Source of the DNA: Pacificimonas sp036351775 | GTDB lineage: Bacteria > Pseudomonadota > Alphaproteobacteria > Sphingomonadales > Sphingomonadaceae | Assembly (NCBI GenBank): GCA_036351775.1 | Contig: JAZBPX010000005.1 | Coordinates: forward strand, 35,904-99,903 | Direction: 5' to 3' | DNA length: 64,000 nucleotides | In this document: positions 54,298-63,007 of the stretch, piece after piece | Layout of the letters: the number at the start of each line of letters is the position of its first letter | Position numbering within the stretch: the first letter of the stretch is position 1 | Notes under the pieces: generated by a model | What the model saw: the letters and a program-made list of their open reading frames with translations, nothing else | What the model was told of the DNA's origin: nothing | Databases searched by the model: none | Translations under genes and position numbers: made by a program

Positions 54298-56211
54298 ATG
54301 TCGGCACCAGCACAACCTTTGACAGGCGAAGAGCGCCATAAAGCGACGGCGAAGCTGGCGCTGGGGGCGATCGGAATCGTCTTTGGCGATATCGGTACCT
54401 CGCCGCTTTACGCATTCCGAGAGACGTTCGTCGGGCCGCACCCGCTCGCGCTCGATCCGCTGCATGTCTACGGCGTCATCAGCCTGATCTTCTGGTCGAT
54501 GACGCTGGTCGTGACGATCCAGTATGTCAGCATCCTGATGCGCGCCGACAACAAGGGGCAGGGCGGGTCGCTGGCGCTTTTGGCGCTGATCTCGCGCAGT
54601 ACCGAACGCGCGCGCTGGGGGAAGGTAATCGTCATCCTCGGCGTGTTCGCGAGCGCGCTGTTCTACGGCGATTCGATGATTACGCCCGCGATCTCGGTGC
54701 TGTCCGCGGTCGAGGGGCTGACCGTGGTCAATCCGGACCTGCAGCAGTTCGTCATCCCGATTGCGCTTGGCCTGCTGGTGTTCCTGTTCCTGATTCAGAA
54801 ACGCGGGACGGCGAAGGTGGGCGCGCTGTTCGGGCCGATCATGCTCGTTTATTTCTTCACCATCGCGACCTTGGGCTCGATCCAGATCGCGCAGCATCCG
54901 CAGATCCTGCTGGCGACGCTGAACCCGTGGAACGCCGTGCAGTTCTTCATCACCGACGGGTTCCTGGCGTTCCTGGCGTTGGGGTCGGTCGTGCTGGCCG
55001 TGACGGGGGCGGAGGCGCTCTACTCCGACATGGGGCATTTCGGGCGGAAGCCCATGCGGATCAGCTGGCTGTGGTTCGTGATGCCCGCGCTCCTCCTCAA
55101 CTATATGGGTCAGGCGGCGATGATCATGAACCTGGATGCAGCCGCGGCGGCCGAAGCGATCCAGTCGCCCTTCTTCCTGCTGGCGCCGGAGCATCTGCGC
55201 CTGCCGCTGGTCATTCTGGCGACGGTCGCGACGTTTATTGCGAGCCAGGCGGTGATTTCGGGCGCGTTTTCCGTGACGCACCAGGCGATCCAGCTGGGCT
55301 TCATCCCGCGCCTGTCGACGGTGCACACCTCGGAGTCCGAGGCGAACCAGATCTATATCCCGGTCATCAACTGGGCGCTGATGGTGGCGGTCCTGATCCT
55401 CGTCCTGACGTTCCAGAACTCCTCGAACCTTGCGAGTGCCTACGGGATCGCGGTCACGGGCGCGATGCTGATCGACACCGCGCTTCTCGCCGTCCTGCTG
55501 TTTACGGTGTGGAAGTGGAAGTGGTATTTCTCCGTGCCGCTCCTCGCCGTGTTCTTCATCGTGGACGGCGCCTATTTCGCCGCGAACCTGACGAAGGTTC
55601 CGGACGGCGGCTGGTTCCCGCTGCTGGTGGGCCTCATTGCCTTCACCCTGCTGACGACCTGGGCACGCGGCCGCTTCCTGATGCGCCAGCGGATGCAGGA
55701 GGCGGCGATGCCGATGGAGATTTTCGTGAAGTCGGCGGCCGGCGGCGCGACCCGCGTGCCGGGTACGGCGATCTTCATGGCGTCGACGGCAAAGGGCGTG
55801 CCCCATGCGCTTCTCCACAACATGAAGCACAACAAGGTGCTGCATGAGCGGGTGGTGATCCTGACCGTGCAGATCGAGGAGGTGCCCTATGTGCCGAAGG
55901 AGAATCGATGTTCGGTCGATGATCTGGGGGAGGGCTTCTTCCGGATCGTGCTGCGCTACGGCTTCATGCAGGAAACCGACATTCCGCGCGCGCTGGACGA
56001 AATCCACGACGTGTGCGGGCCGAAGTTCGACATGATGTCGACGAGCTTCTTCCTGTCGCGGCAGACCCTGATTGCGGCGGAGCGCCCCGGCATGATGCTG
56101 TGGCGCGAAAAGCTGTTCGCCTGGATGCTGCGAAACTCCGCGACCGCGATGGAGTTTTTCGGCCTGCCGACGAACCGCGTGGTGGAGCTGGGCAGCCAGG
56201 TGGAAATCTAA
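54298..56211 (+). CDS. kup: Kup-family potassium uptake protein
   Basis: This inner-membrane K+ transporter (K+:H+ symport in studied members) has 637 residues and about twelve helices, with the family signature GIVFGDIGTSPLYAFRE (about 26-42). The first ATG giving the conserved MSAPAQPLTGEERHK leader is 54298; the frame from 54124 is rejected as it runs through the palindrome cluster. A cytoplasmic C-terminal domain of about 200 residues is present. The gene is followed by a palindromic element 35 bp after its stop. Confidence 0.95.
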   Translation: MSAPAQPLTGEERHKATAKLALGAIGIVFGDIGTSPLYAFRETFVGPHPLALDPLHVYGVISLIFWSMTLVVTIQYVSILMRADNKGQGGSLALLALISRSTERARWGKVIVILGVFASALFYGDSMITPAISVLSAVEGLTVVNPDLQQFVIPIALGLLVFLFLIQKRGTAKVGALFGPIMLVYFFTIATLGSIQIAQHPQILLATLNPWNAVQFFITDGFLAFLALGSVVLAVTGAEALYSDMGHFGRKPMRISWLWFVMPALLLNYMGQAAMIMNLDAAAAAEAIQSPFFLLAPEHLRLPLVILATVATFIASQAVISGAFSVTHQAIQLGFIPRLSTVHTSESEANQIYIPVINWALMVAVLILVLTFQNSSNLASAYGIAVTGAMLIDTALLAVLLFTVWKWKWYFSVPLLAVFFIVDGAYFAANLTKVPDGGWFPLLVGLIAFTLLTTWARGRFLMRQRMQEAAMPMEIFVKSAAGGATRVPGTAIFMASTAKGVPHALLHNMKHNKVLHERVVILTVQIEEVPYVPKENRCSVDDLGEGFFRIVLRYGFMQETDIPRALDEIHDVCGPKFDMMSTSFFLSRQTLIAAERPGMMLWREKLFAWMLRNSATAMEFFGLPTNRVVELGSQVEI

Positions 56212-56245
56212 GGCGGGCGCTGCGGTGCCTTCCCCTATTCTGCTC

Positions 56246-56330
56246 GTCATCCTGAACTCGTTTCGGGATCTGATTGCGAATACCGTTCTGCTTGACCCGC
56301 GAGGCGATCCTGAAACAGGTTCAGGATGAC
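56246..56330. repeat. Paired palindromic element (family A), copy 6
   Basis: Two inverted units of the CCTGAA stem type (GTCAT-CCTGAA-CTCG-TTTCGGGAT and its counterpart), 85 bp overall. It separates kup from the dipeptidase gene and ends 22 bp before the dipeptidase start, so it may lie in that gene's leader. Confidence 0.88.
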
Positions 56331-56351
56331 GGTTTTGAAAAGGAAAATGAG

Positions 56352-57596
56352 ATGATCCGAAGCCTTATTGCTGCCAGCCTGCTGCTGAGTGCGGCCCCGG
56401 TAGTCGCCCAGGATGAGCTTGCCGAGGCGCGGGAGATTCTTGCCGAGGCGCCGATTTTCGACGGGCATAACGACCTGCCCTTTGCGATCCGGCGGGCGAA
56501 TGACAGCCGGATTTCGGACTTTCCGTTCGCGGCGCTGACCGAGCCGTTTTCGCGCATTGCCACGGATGGTGACGGCCTGATTGCGGGCGGCGTCGGGGCG
56601 CAGTTCTGGTCGGTCTATGTGCCCGCGACAATTCCGGAGCCCGAGGCGGCGGTGATGGTGCTGGAACAGATCGACCTGACCGACCGGCTGATCGCGCAGT
56701 ACCCGGACCGGCTGGCGAAGGCGGACACGGCGGCGGACGTGCGGCGGATCATGGCCGAGGGCAAGGTTGCGGGCATGTACGGCGTGGAGGGCGGCCACGC
56801 GATCGCGAACTCGCTGCCGGTGCTGCGCAAGCTTTACGACCTCGGCGCGCGCTACATGACGCTGACGCATAGCAAGAGCCTCGACTGGGTCGACAGCGCG
56901 ACCGACGTGCCGAAATCGGACGGCCTATCACCCTTTGGCGAGGAAGTGGTTCGCGAGATGAACCGGCTGGGGATGCTGGTCGATCTCAGCCATGTTTCGG
57001 AGGCGTCCATGAATGACGCGCTGGACGTGAGCGAAGCGCCGGTCATCTTCTCCCATTCCTCCGCGCGGGCGGTGACAGGGCATCCGCGCAATGTGCCGGA
57101 CGCGGTGCTGCAGCGCCTGCCTGAGAATGGCGGGGTCATCATGATCACTTATGTCGAGGGCTTCGTGAACGAAGCGACCCGCCAGTGGTGGGGGCAGGCG
57201 GCCGGCGAACGCACGCGGCTCGAAACGCTGAACCCCGGCCTGACGCTGGAGGAAATCGATCAGATGATGCGCGACTGGCGCGAGGCGAACCCGGCTCCGA
57301 AGGCGACCCTGTCCGACGTTGCGGACCATATCGACCATGTGCGCGACCTGATCGGGGTCGATTATATCGGTATCGGCGGCGATTATGACGGCATCCCGAC
57401 CTATCCGACGGGCCTCGAAGACGTGTCGACCTATCCGGCGCTGTTCGCGGAACTCTTACGCCGGGGATATTCGCGCGATGATCTCGCGAAGATTTCCAGC
57501 GGCAATGTGCTCAGGGTGCTGGAGCAGGCCGAAGCGGTCGCCGCGCGGCTGCAGAGCGAGCGCGGGCCGAGCGAGATGCGCTTTCCCGAAGAGTAG
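56352..57596 (+). CDS. M19 family dipeptidase (membrane dipeptidase), exported
   Basis: From the ATG at 56352 the protein has 414 residues with a signal peptide (about 1-19, LLLSAAPVVAQ). Zinc ligands of the M19 family are present: His and Asp in FDGHNDLPF (about 38-46), Glu in GVEGGHA, and His residues in THSKSLDW and FSHSSARAV. It should cleave dipeptides, possibly with D-amino acids, in the periplasm. The frame from 56274 reads through the palindromic element and is rejected. The two lipoprotein genes follow in the opposite orientation. Confidence 0.94.
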   Translation: MIRSLIAASLLLSAAPVVAQDELAEAREILAEAPIFDGHNDLPFAIRRANDSRISDFPFAALTEPFSRIATDGDGLIAGGVGAQFWSVYVPATIPEPEAAVMVLEQIDLTDRLIAQYPDRLAKADTAADVRRIMAEGKVAGMYGVEGGHAIANSLPVLRKLYDLGARYMTLTHSKSLDWVDSATDVPKSDGLSPFGEEVVREMNRLGMLVDLSHVSEASMNDALDVSEAPVIFSHSSARAVTGHPRNVPDAVLQRLPENGGVIMITYVEGFVNEATRQWWGQAAGERTRLETLNPGLTLEEIDQMMRDWREANPAPKATLSDVADHIDHVRDLIGVDYIGIGGDYDGIPTYPTGLEDVSTYPALFAELLRRGYSRDDLAKISSGNVLRVLEQAEAVAARLQSERGPSEMRFPEE

Positions 57597-57623
57597 GGCG
57601 CGCGCAACGGCCGCGCCGACGGG

Positions 57624-57890
57624 CTAGTTGGTCGGCGGGGGTTCGGGCAGGGTCAGGGCCTCCGCCTCGATGGCTTCGGCCTCTCGCCGGGCCGCCTTGC
57701 GGATTTCGTTCGCCTCGCGCTCAAGTTCGTCTGCCTGGTCCTCGAGCCGGTCTGCGCGCTCCTCTGCCTGATCGAGAATGCGGTCCGCCTCGTCCGCAGC
57801 GATATCAGCTGCGCTTTGCGGGCCGGAATCACAGGCGGACAAACCAGTCGCGGCCAGAAGGATTGCAGCGGTGAAGGCGGAGGCGTGCAC
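57624..57890 (-). CDS. Small coiled-coil lipoprotein (hypothetical)
   Basis: The 88-residue protein starts at GTG 57890, directly after the upstream stop. A lipobox LSAC gives an acylated Cys at about residue 20. The mature part is one long charged helix with heptad-like spacing (ADEADRILDQAEERADRLEDQADELERE). The tail is Pro-rich (PEPPPTN). No family is recognised. It is the second of two adjacent lipoproteins of this kind, so it may be involved in an envelope function. A transcript with the upstream gene is likely. Confidence 0.65.
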   Translation of the reverse strand: MHASAFTAAILLAATGLSACDSGPQSAADIAADEADRILDQAEERADRLEDQADELEREANEIRKAARREAEAIEAEALTLPEPPPTN

Positions 57891-58220
57891 CTAGTTGTCC
57901 AAACGTTCCGCTTCGTCGTCGATTCGCTCCGCGGCGGCTTCGGCTTCTTCGAGGGTCGCCTCGGCCTCCGCGCGAAGGTCGGCGGCTTCCTGCTCGGCGG
58001 TTTCGAGGACGGTATCGGCGCGCTCTTCGAGCTGGTCGCTCATCATGTCCGCGCGGTCGTCAGCGATCTCGCCCAGCTGTTCGGCCGGCCCCTCCGTGAA
58101 CAGACCGTCGGCATTGTTCATATCGTCGACTTCTTCGCCGATTTCCTCTCGCGGGCCATCGCAGGCGGCAAGGCCTAAAGAGAGGGAAGCGGCGGCGGCA
58201 ACGGCCAGGGAAATACGCAT
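57891..58220 (-). CDS. Small coiled-coil lipoprotein (hypothetical)
   Basis: A 109-residue protein from the ATG at 58220. A signal peptide with lipobox LAAC gives an acylated Cys at about residue 20. The mature chain is acidic and helical, with Ala/Glu-rich heptads (TAEQEAADLRAEAEATLEEAEAAAE). No family is recognised. It resembles its downstream neighbour in composition and plan, which suggests a tandem duplication or a paired function. The frame from 58256 adds 12 residues with no conserved feature, so the ATG nearest the signal peptide is used. Confidence 0.68.
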   Translation of the reverse strand: MRISLAVAAAASLSLGLAACDGPREEIGEEVDDMNNADGLFTEGPAEQLGEIADDRADMMSDQLEERADTVLETAEQEAADLRAEAEATLEEAEAAAERIDDEAERLDN

Positions 58221-58303
58221 GGTCTTGGTCCTTGAAACGACAATGGGTCGGGCCAAGAACGGCGGCGGCGGCGCTGCGGTTCCCTGGCTGCCGCGCGGAC
58301 CGG

Positions 58304-59962
58304 CTATTTCCCCTGCCCGCGCCAGCGGTGGATGGTGCGGTCGAGGATGTCCGCCTCACCGCCGGTTTCCTTCCACAGTTCGGAGAATAACGGGTCGTCG
58401 GATGCCGGGCGGAGATTGGCTTCCAGGGTGTCGAGACGAACGCGGATGGGGACGCTGACACCCTCCCCGCAGATGATGCACTCGCGGTTGCGGAGCGCCG
58501 GGATAGCGTCGAGGAAACCACGCGCACCCTCTGGCATGGCGTTGCGGACGTACATCTGATCGCGTTCATTGTTCAGGCGCATGGCGATGATCGTACCGCA
58601 CTGGGAGAGGACCCCCTCGGCGAGGTCGGACGGACGCTGGGTAATGAGGCCGAGGGAGACGCCGTACTTGCGTCCCTCCTTGGCGATGGATTCAAGCACG
58701 CGTTTCACGGCGCTGGGTGCGGCGTCGCGGTCGGACGGGACGTAGCGGTGCGCCTCCTCGCAGACGAGGAGGATCGGGCGCTGCGGTTCCCGGCGCGACC
58801 AGACCGCATAGTCGAAGGTCAGGCGGGAGAGGACGGCGACCACGACGGTCACGATATCGGTGGGAACGCCCGACAGGTCGACAATGGAGATGGGTTTGCC
58901 GTTCGCGGGCAGGCGAAAGATCTTGCCCATGAAATCGGCCATGGTGTCGGATACGAGAAGGCCGTTGAACATGAAGCCGTAGCGCGGATCGCCCTTCAGT
59001 TCCTCGACCTTGGTCTTCAGGCGCATATAGGGGGCCGTGTCGCCGGCCTTTTCCAGTTTGCCCATACCGGCAGAGAGGGCAGCCAGAAGATCGCTGAGGA
59101 GGTAGGGTACGGGGCTGTCGACCGTCAGCTTGCCGAGCGTTTCGGCAAGACGGCTCTTCATGCGGGCGTGGAGGAGCGCCTTGGCGAGGATGTCCATGTC
59201 CTGGTCACGCTCGGCCCCTTCGGTGGTGATCAGGACCTCGGCGTGCTCCTCGAAGTTCATCAGCCAGTAGGGAAGCTGCAGGTTGTTCACGTCGAAAATG
59301 ACACCGTTCGAGGAGAAAGCGGCCGAATATTCGCCGTGAGGATCGAGCATGACCACATGCCCCTCCGGGTTCTGCTGAACGATCCGGTGGAGGATGAGGG
59401 CAGCGGACGTCGACTTGCCCGTACCGGTCGAACCCAGGAGCGCGAAATGCTTGCCGAGCATGGGGTCGATATAGAGCGCGCCGCGCACATCCTCCGTGGG
59501 GTAGACCGTCCCGATCTCGATATGGGCGCGGCCATCGGCAGCGTAGACGGCATCGAGGTCTGCGCGCGCGACCGACCAGATCCTGGTCTGCGGCATGGGA
59601 TAGCGGGTGACGCCGCGGCGGAAGTTGACGAGCCCGCCGTTCATGTCCTCCTCACCCTCGCCGAGAAAATCGACCTCCGCCAGCACGCTGTTTGCCTCGT
59701 CGGGATCGGCGATGAGGTTGCGGACGCTACCGAGAAGCCAGAAGCCGCCGACCTTGACCTTGATCTGGCTGCCGATCTGGCCGGAGCTGGCGACCGTGAC
59801 GTCGGCATTGTCCTGAAGCTGGTGCAGGGTCTTCAGGTCAAGGCGCGCAAGGGCGGTGCCGCCCCTGATCTCCCGAACCGAACCGATCGCGGTGCCGCCG
59901 CCAACATCCTCTGCCGATTGCTGCGGCGCGCCCGGTTCCTGCGCGGAGAATTGCTGATCCAT
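58304..59962 (-). CDS. HerA-like ATPase with HAS-barrel domain
   Basis: This 552-residue hexameric-helicase-type ATPase has an N-terminal HAS barrel (about 20-120), Walker A GSTGTGKST (177-185) with MLDPHGEYSAAF close after, and a Walker B region in ILLVCEEAHRYV. GLITQRPSDLAEGVLSQCG is the sensor/arginine region. HerA works with the NurA nuclease in archaea; no nurA is nearby here, as in many bacteria. It could be involved in DNA processing or defence-like functions, which cannot be decided from sequence. The gene sits alone between lipoproteins and the TIGR02186 gene. Confidence 0.9.
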   Translation of the reverse strand: MDQQFSAQEPGAPQQSAEDVGGGTAIGSVREIRGGTALARLDLKTLHQLQDNADVTVASSGQIGSQIKVKVGGFWLLGSVRNLIADPDEANSVLAEVDFLGEGEEDMNGGLVNFRRGVTRYPMPQTRIWSVARADLDAVYAADGRAHIEIGTVYPTEDVRGALYIDPMLGKHFALLGSTGTGKSTSAALILHRIVQQNPEGHVVMLDPHGEYSAAFSSNGVIFDVNNLQLPYWLMNFEEHAEVLITTEGAERDQDMDILAKALLHARMKSRLAETLGKLTVDSPVPYLLSDLLAALSAGMGKLEKAGDTAPYMRLKTKVEELKGDPRYGFMFNGLLVSDTMADFMGKIFRLPANGKPISIVDLSGVPTDIVTVVVAVLSRLTFDYAVWSRREPQRPILLVCEEAHRYVPSDRDAAPSAVKRVLESIAKEGRKYGVSLGLITQRPSDLAEGVLSQCGTIIAMRLNNERDQMYVRNAMPEGARGFLDAIPALRNRECIICGEGVSVPIRVRLDTLEANLRPASDDPLFSELWKETGGEADILDRTIHRWRGQGK

Positions 59963-60061
59963 TGGTCTGACCTTCCTGCGGTGGACACGAATATCCTTCG
60001 CTCCGCCGCGTAAGGGTTAAGACCTAAGAAAGGATTAGCGGTGAGCGTCTCACGGGGCGGG

Positions 60062-60844
60062 TCAGGCGGAGCGGCGGTGAAGGGCCGCGCTGGCGGCCCA
60101 GCCGAGGAGCAGAGCGAGGGCAACGGAGGTGAGGCCATAGGCGAGGCTGCGGCTCTGGGCGGCGATGTAGATATCGCGCTCGAAGCCGGATTTCTCGATG
60201 TCGATGGTGCGGGTGGTCGAGGCGACGACATCGCCCTCCTGCACCAGATGAATCTCGACAGTGTAGGTGCCGACCGGGACCGTGCTGGGGATGTCGATGC
60301 GCGCGCGGTAGAGGATGTTCTCGACAAGGTCGACGCCCGTCGGGTCCGCGCCGTAAAGCTCCTCATCTTCGCGGAAGGACAGGAACCCCTCCTCGAAGGT
60401 CGTGACGCGCGCCGGATCCATGCCGGTCGGCGAAAGCTGGAGGAAGCGGGGCGACAATTCGAAGATCGCCGCGGTGCGCTCGTCGACGAGCTGCGGGACG
60501 GGGCGGGTCGACGCGGCGCGGTAGAAGCTGGGCGCAGTCTCGAAACGGGCCGCCTCCGTATTCACCCAGATGCCGAGAACGCGGCTTTTGCGGCGGACGG
60601 TAATGGACTGGGGCGGACCGCGCACGACAATGACGATATCGGGGCGCTCCTCCGGCGTCTGGCCGCCCGGATACTGGATCGCGCCGAAGACGAGGAGCTC
60701 TGCGCCCGCGAAGGTATAGACGATGTCGATGCGCGACTGGGAAAGGTCGGCGATCAGGCGCGGCGGGATCTCAGACTGGGCGGCGGCCTGCGCGGAGAGC
60801 GTGAGCGCGAGCGACAGCGCGATGAGGCGGAGAAGCGCGCTCAT
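60062..60844 (-). CDS. TIGR02186 family membrane-anchored protein
   Basis: The 260-residue protein has a signal peptide (about 1-22, cut after QAAAQ), a periplasmic beta-rich domain and one C-terminal helix (about 235-255). The opening IPPRLIADLSQSRIDIVYTFAGAELLVFGAI matches the alphaproteobacterial TIGR02186 family by memory of its usual start. It is commonly next to a TauE/SafE permease, as here, where it overlaps the tauE stop by four bases. A role with that exporter is inferred. The function is unproven. Confidence 0.86.
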   Translation of the reverse strand: MSALLRLIALSLALTLSAQAAAQSEIPPRLIADLSQSRIDIVYTFAGAELLVFGAIQYPGGQTPEERPDIVIVVRGPPQSITVRRKSRVLGIWVNTEAARFETAPSFYRAASTRPVPQLVDERTAAIFELSPRFLQLSPTGMDPARVTTFEEGFLSFREDEELYGADPTGVDLVENILYRARIDIPSTVPVGTYTVEIHLVQEGDVVASTTRTIDIEKSGFERDIYIAAQSRSLAYGLTSVALALLLGWAASAALHRRSA

Positions 60845-61758
60845 GCGGGATCGACCTCGACCGAGTAGAGATTATCGGGCTCCCAGGAGAGACCGACGAG
60901 GAGCCGCGCCGCCACCACGAGCACCAGGAGAGCAAGGGCCAGGCGGAGCTTCGTCGGCGGCAGGTTCATCGCGACCCGCGCGCCGATCTGCGCGCCGACG
61001 ACCCCGCCGATTAGGAGCAGGCCGGCAAGAACAATGTCCACCGTCTTTGACTGCACGGCGTGAAGGAGGGTGATGGCGGCGGTCGTGAAGACGATCTGGA
61101 AGAGGCTGGTGCCAACGACCGTCGTGACCGACATGCCGAGGAGGTAAATGAGGACCGGCACCATGATGAGACCGCCGCCGATGCCCATGACGAAGGTCAG
61201 GATGCCGACCGCGATGCCGATCAGGAACGGCGCGAGCGGCGAGATGTAGAGGCCCGCCGCGCGGAACCGCATGCGGCCGGGCAGCGCGGCGAACATGGGA
61301 TTGTGGCGCTTCATCCGCCTGGGCTTCGCGCCGGAGGCAGCGCGGCGCAGGGTGCCGACGGTCTCGTAAAGCATCGAAACGCCGACAATGGTCAGAAAGG
61401 TGACGTAGATCAGCGTGATGGTGACGTCGATCTGGCCGATTTCCTGAAGCGTGCGGAAGATGACCGAACCGATCCCGGCGCCCACGATGCCGCCGGCGAC
61501 GAGAACCATACCCATTTTCACGTCAACGCCGCCGCGGCGGAAATGCGCGATGGCGCCCGAAACGCTGGACCCGGTGACCTGCGTGGCGGAGGATGCAACG
61601 GCAATCGCCGGGGGAATGCCGTAGAACATCAGGAGCGGCGTTGTCAGGAACCCGCCGCCCACGCCGAACAGGCCGGACATCGTCCCGACCAGAAAGCCGA
61701 GCGCCACGATCACGGCGGCGTTCACGCTCAGCTCCGCAATCGGCAGGTAAATGTCCAT
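60841..61758 (-). CDS. TauE/SafE family sulfite/organosulfonate exporter-like permease
   Basis: From the ATG at 61758, 305 residues with about eight helices in two repeats. Each repeat carries the family's Gly-rich turn: GTMSGLFGVGGGFLTTP (about 25-41) and GILTFVMGIGGGLIMVP (about 195-211). TauE/SafE proteins export sulfite or sulfonates; the substrate here is unknown. It overlaps the TIGR02186 gene, so both are co-transcribed. A longer frame from 62229 is a shadow of the NfrA-like gene. Confidence 0.92.
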   Translation of the reverse strand: MDIYLPIAELSVNAAVIVALGFLVGTMSGLFGVGGGFLTTPLLMFYGIPPAIAVASSATQVTGSSVSGAIAHFRRGGVDVKMGMVLVAGGIVGAGIGSVIFRTLQEIGQIDVTITLIYVTFLTIVGVSMLYETVGTLRRAASGAKPRRMKRHNPMFAALPGRMRFRAAGLYISPLAPFLIGIAVGILTFVMGIGGGLIMVPVLIYLLGMSVTTVVGTSLFQIVFTTAAITLLHAVQSKTVDIVLAGLLLIGGVVGAQIGARVAMNLPPTKLRLALALLVLVVAARLLVGLSWEPDNLYSVEVDPA

Positions 61759-61810
61759 GACGCGCGGCCTTAACGGGCGGCTAGCTTTTTCGCTACCGCA
61801 GCATTTCGAC

Positions 61811-63007
61811 CTAATAGACCGCGCTGACGGTGAGGGCTGCGCTTTCCGGCTCGCCGGTGGTTCCGGCGATGCGGACGCGGTAACTGGCGGCGAGGCGCAT
61901 GGTCGCGGAGCCGACCGGGATGCGTACCTTCGCGGATGGGCCAGCCTCGACGAGCTCCTGACGGCCGGGACCGTCCTGCCAGCTTGCCCAGCCGCCCGCG
62001 CCGATGGCGATGGGCGCGGCGGGGCGGTAACCGGCAAAGCCAAGGGCACCCGCGAAGACCTTTGGGTCGGCGGGATCGGTAACGCCGATATCGGCATAGG
62101 CGGAGACGGCGAGCGGCGTGGATTGCGGTGTGGCTGCGCCGCCTGCGATCCGAAGCTGCTGGGTGCTGATCGCCGCACCGGACAGGGCGACGCGCTGTTC
62201 GGCGGCGATCGTCGGACCCTTTCGCCCAAGGGGCTGCCAGCCGATGCCCACCACAGCCTCCTCCGATGCCGCGATGCCAGGCGAGCGGGCGTAGCGGGCC
62301 ATCACAAACACCGGATTGCGGGCGAGTGGTTCGACAAGGACGCGCAGGCCAACACCCTGCTGGCTGCCGCCAAAGCCCGGAAGCGTGCCGGGCGCTGTCG
62401 CGGCAACGGACTGGCGGTGAACGAGGAAGGCATCGGCGAAGATGCGCTTCCGAAGGTGGGCTTGCTCGGCGCGCCATTGCGGGGCGGACGGGTGTGCGGG
62501 GGCAGCGTTCAGGGCGGATTCGAAGCGGTTGGAGGCCGTGCGGCGGTCGCCCTCCATCAGCGCTGCATAGGCGGAAACGGCGTGTTCGTAGGCCCGGTCG
62601 CCTGCTGTGCTGTCCGGCTGGGAAGCGGGTTGGCGGGGAGGCACCCCCGCAGCGGCGCTCGTGGCTTCAGGAACTGATGTTACCACCGCTGCGGCCGAGG
62701 CGGGCGAGGCTGGGCGAGCGGACTCGATCGCCGCTGCCGCGGTTGCCGCGATGGTCGGACGTTCGGCGGCTGTAAGATGCTCGCTGACTGGCCTAGGACC
62801 GGGTTCGACTGACGGCTCGGTTGGCTGGTTCGGCGCGGCGTAGAGCGAAATTCGCGTCGGCATCTCCTGTGCCGCCAGCGTCTTAATTGCTTTCGGGCGG
62901 GCAGGCGACTGTATCGCGGCCACGCGCTCGCTGACGTCCGGCAGGCGCAGAAATATCCACCCAGCGATGAGGGTGAAAAGGACCACCAGCGCAATCAGCG
63001 GGCGCAT
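61811..63007 (-). CDS. NfrA-like (bacteriophage N4 adsorption A) C-terminal domain protein
   Basis: The 398-residue protein has one N-terminal membrane helix (about 4-22), then a long low-complexity Ala/Pro/Ser linker (35-145), a TPR-like pair of helices (AYEHAVSAYAALMEGDRRTASNRF, about 145-165) and a beta-rich C-terminal domain that matches the C-terminal part of NfrA. NfrA is an outer-membrane protein that works with NfrB in E. coli. The plan here is inner-membrane-anchored rather than outer-membrane barrel, so function may differ. It overlaps nfrB by 13 bases. Confidence 0.7.
   Translation of the reverse strand: MRPLIALVVLFTLIAGWIFLRLPDVSERVAAIQSPARPKAIKTLAAQEMPTRISLYAAPNQPTEPSVEPGPRPVSEHLTAAERPTIAATAAAAIESARPASPASAAAVVTSVPEATSAAAGVPPRQPASQPDSTAGDRAYEHAVSAYAALMEGDRRTASNRFESALNAAPAHPSAPQWRAEQAHLRKRIFADAFLVHRQSVAATAPGTLPGFGGSQQGVGLRVLVEPLARNPVFVMARYARSPGIAASEEAVVGIGWQPLGRKGPTIAAEQRVALSGAAISTQQLRIAGGAATPQSTPLAVSAYADIGVTDPADPKVFAGALGFAGYRPAAPIAIGAGGWASWQDGPGRQELVEAGPSAKVRIPVGSATMRLAASYRVRIAGTTGEPESAALTVSAVY

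Noticed and set aside
54181..56250. A 689-residue minus-strand frame opposite kup
   Set aside because: Arg/His/Gln-rich antisense shadow of the potassium transporter; no domain.
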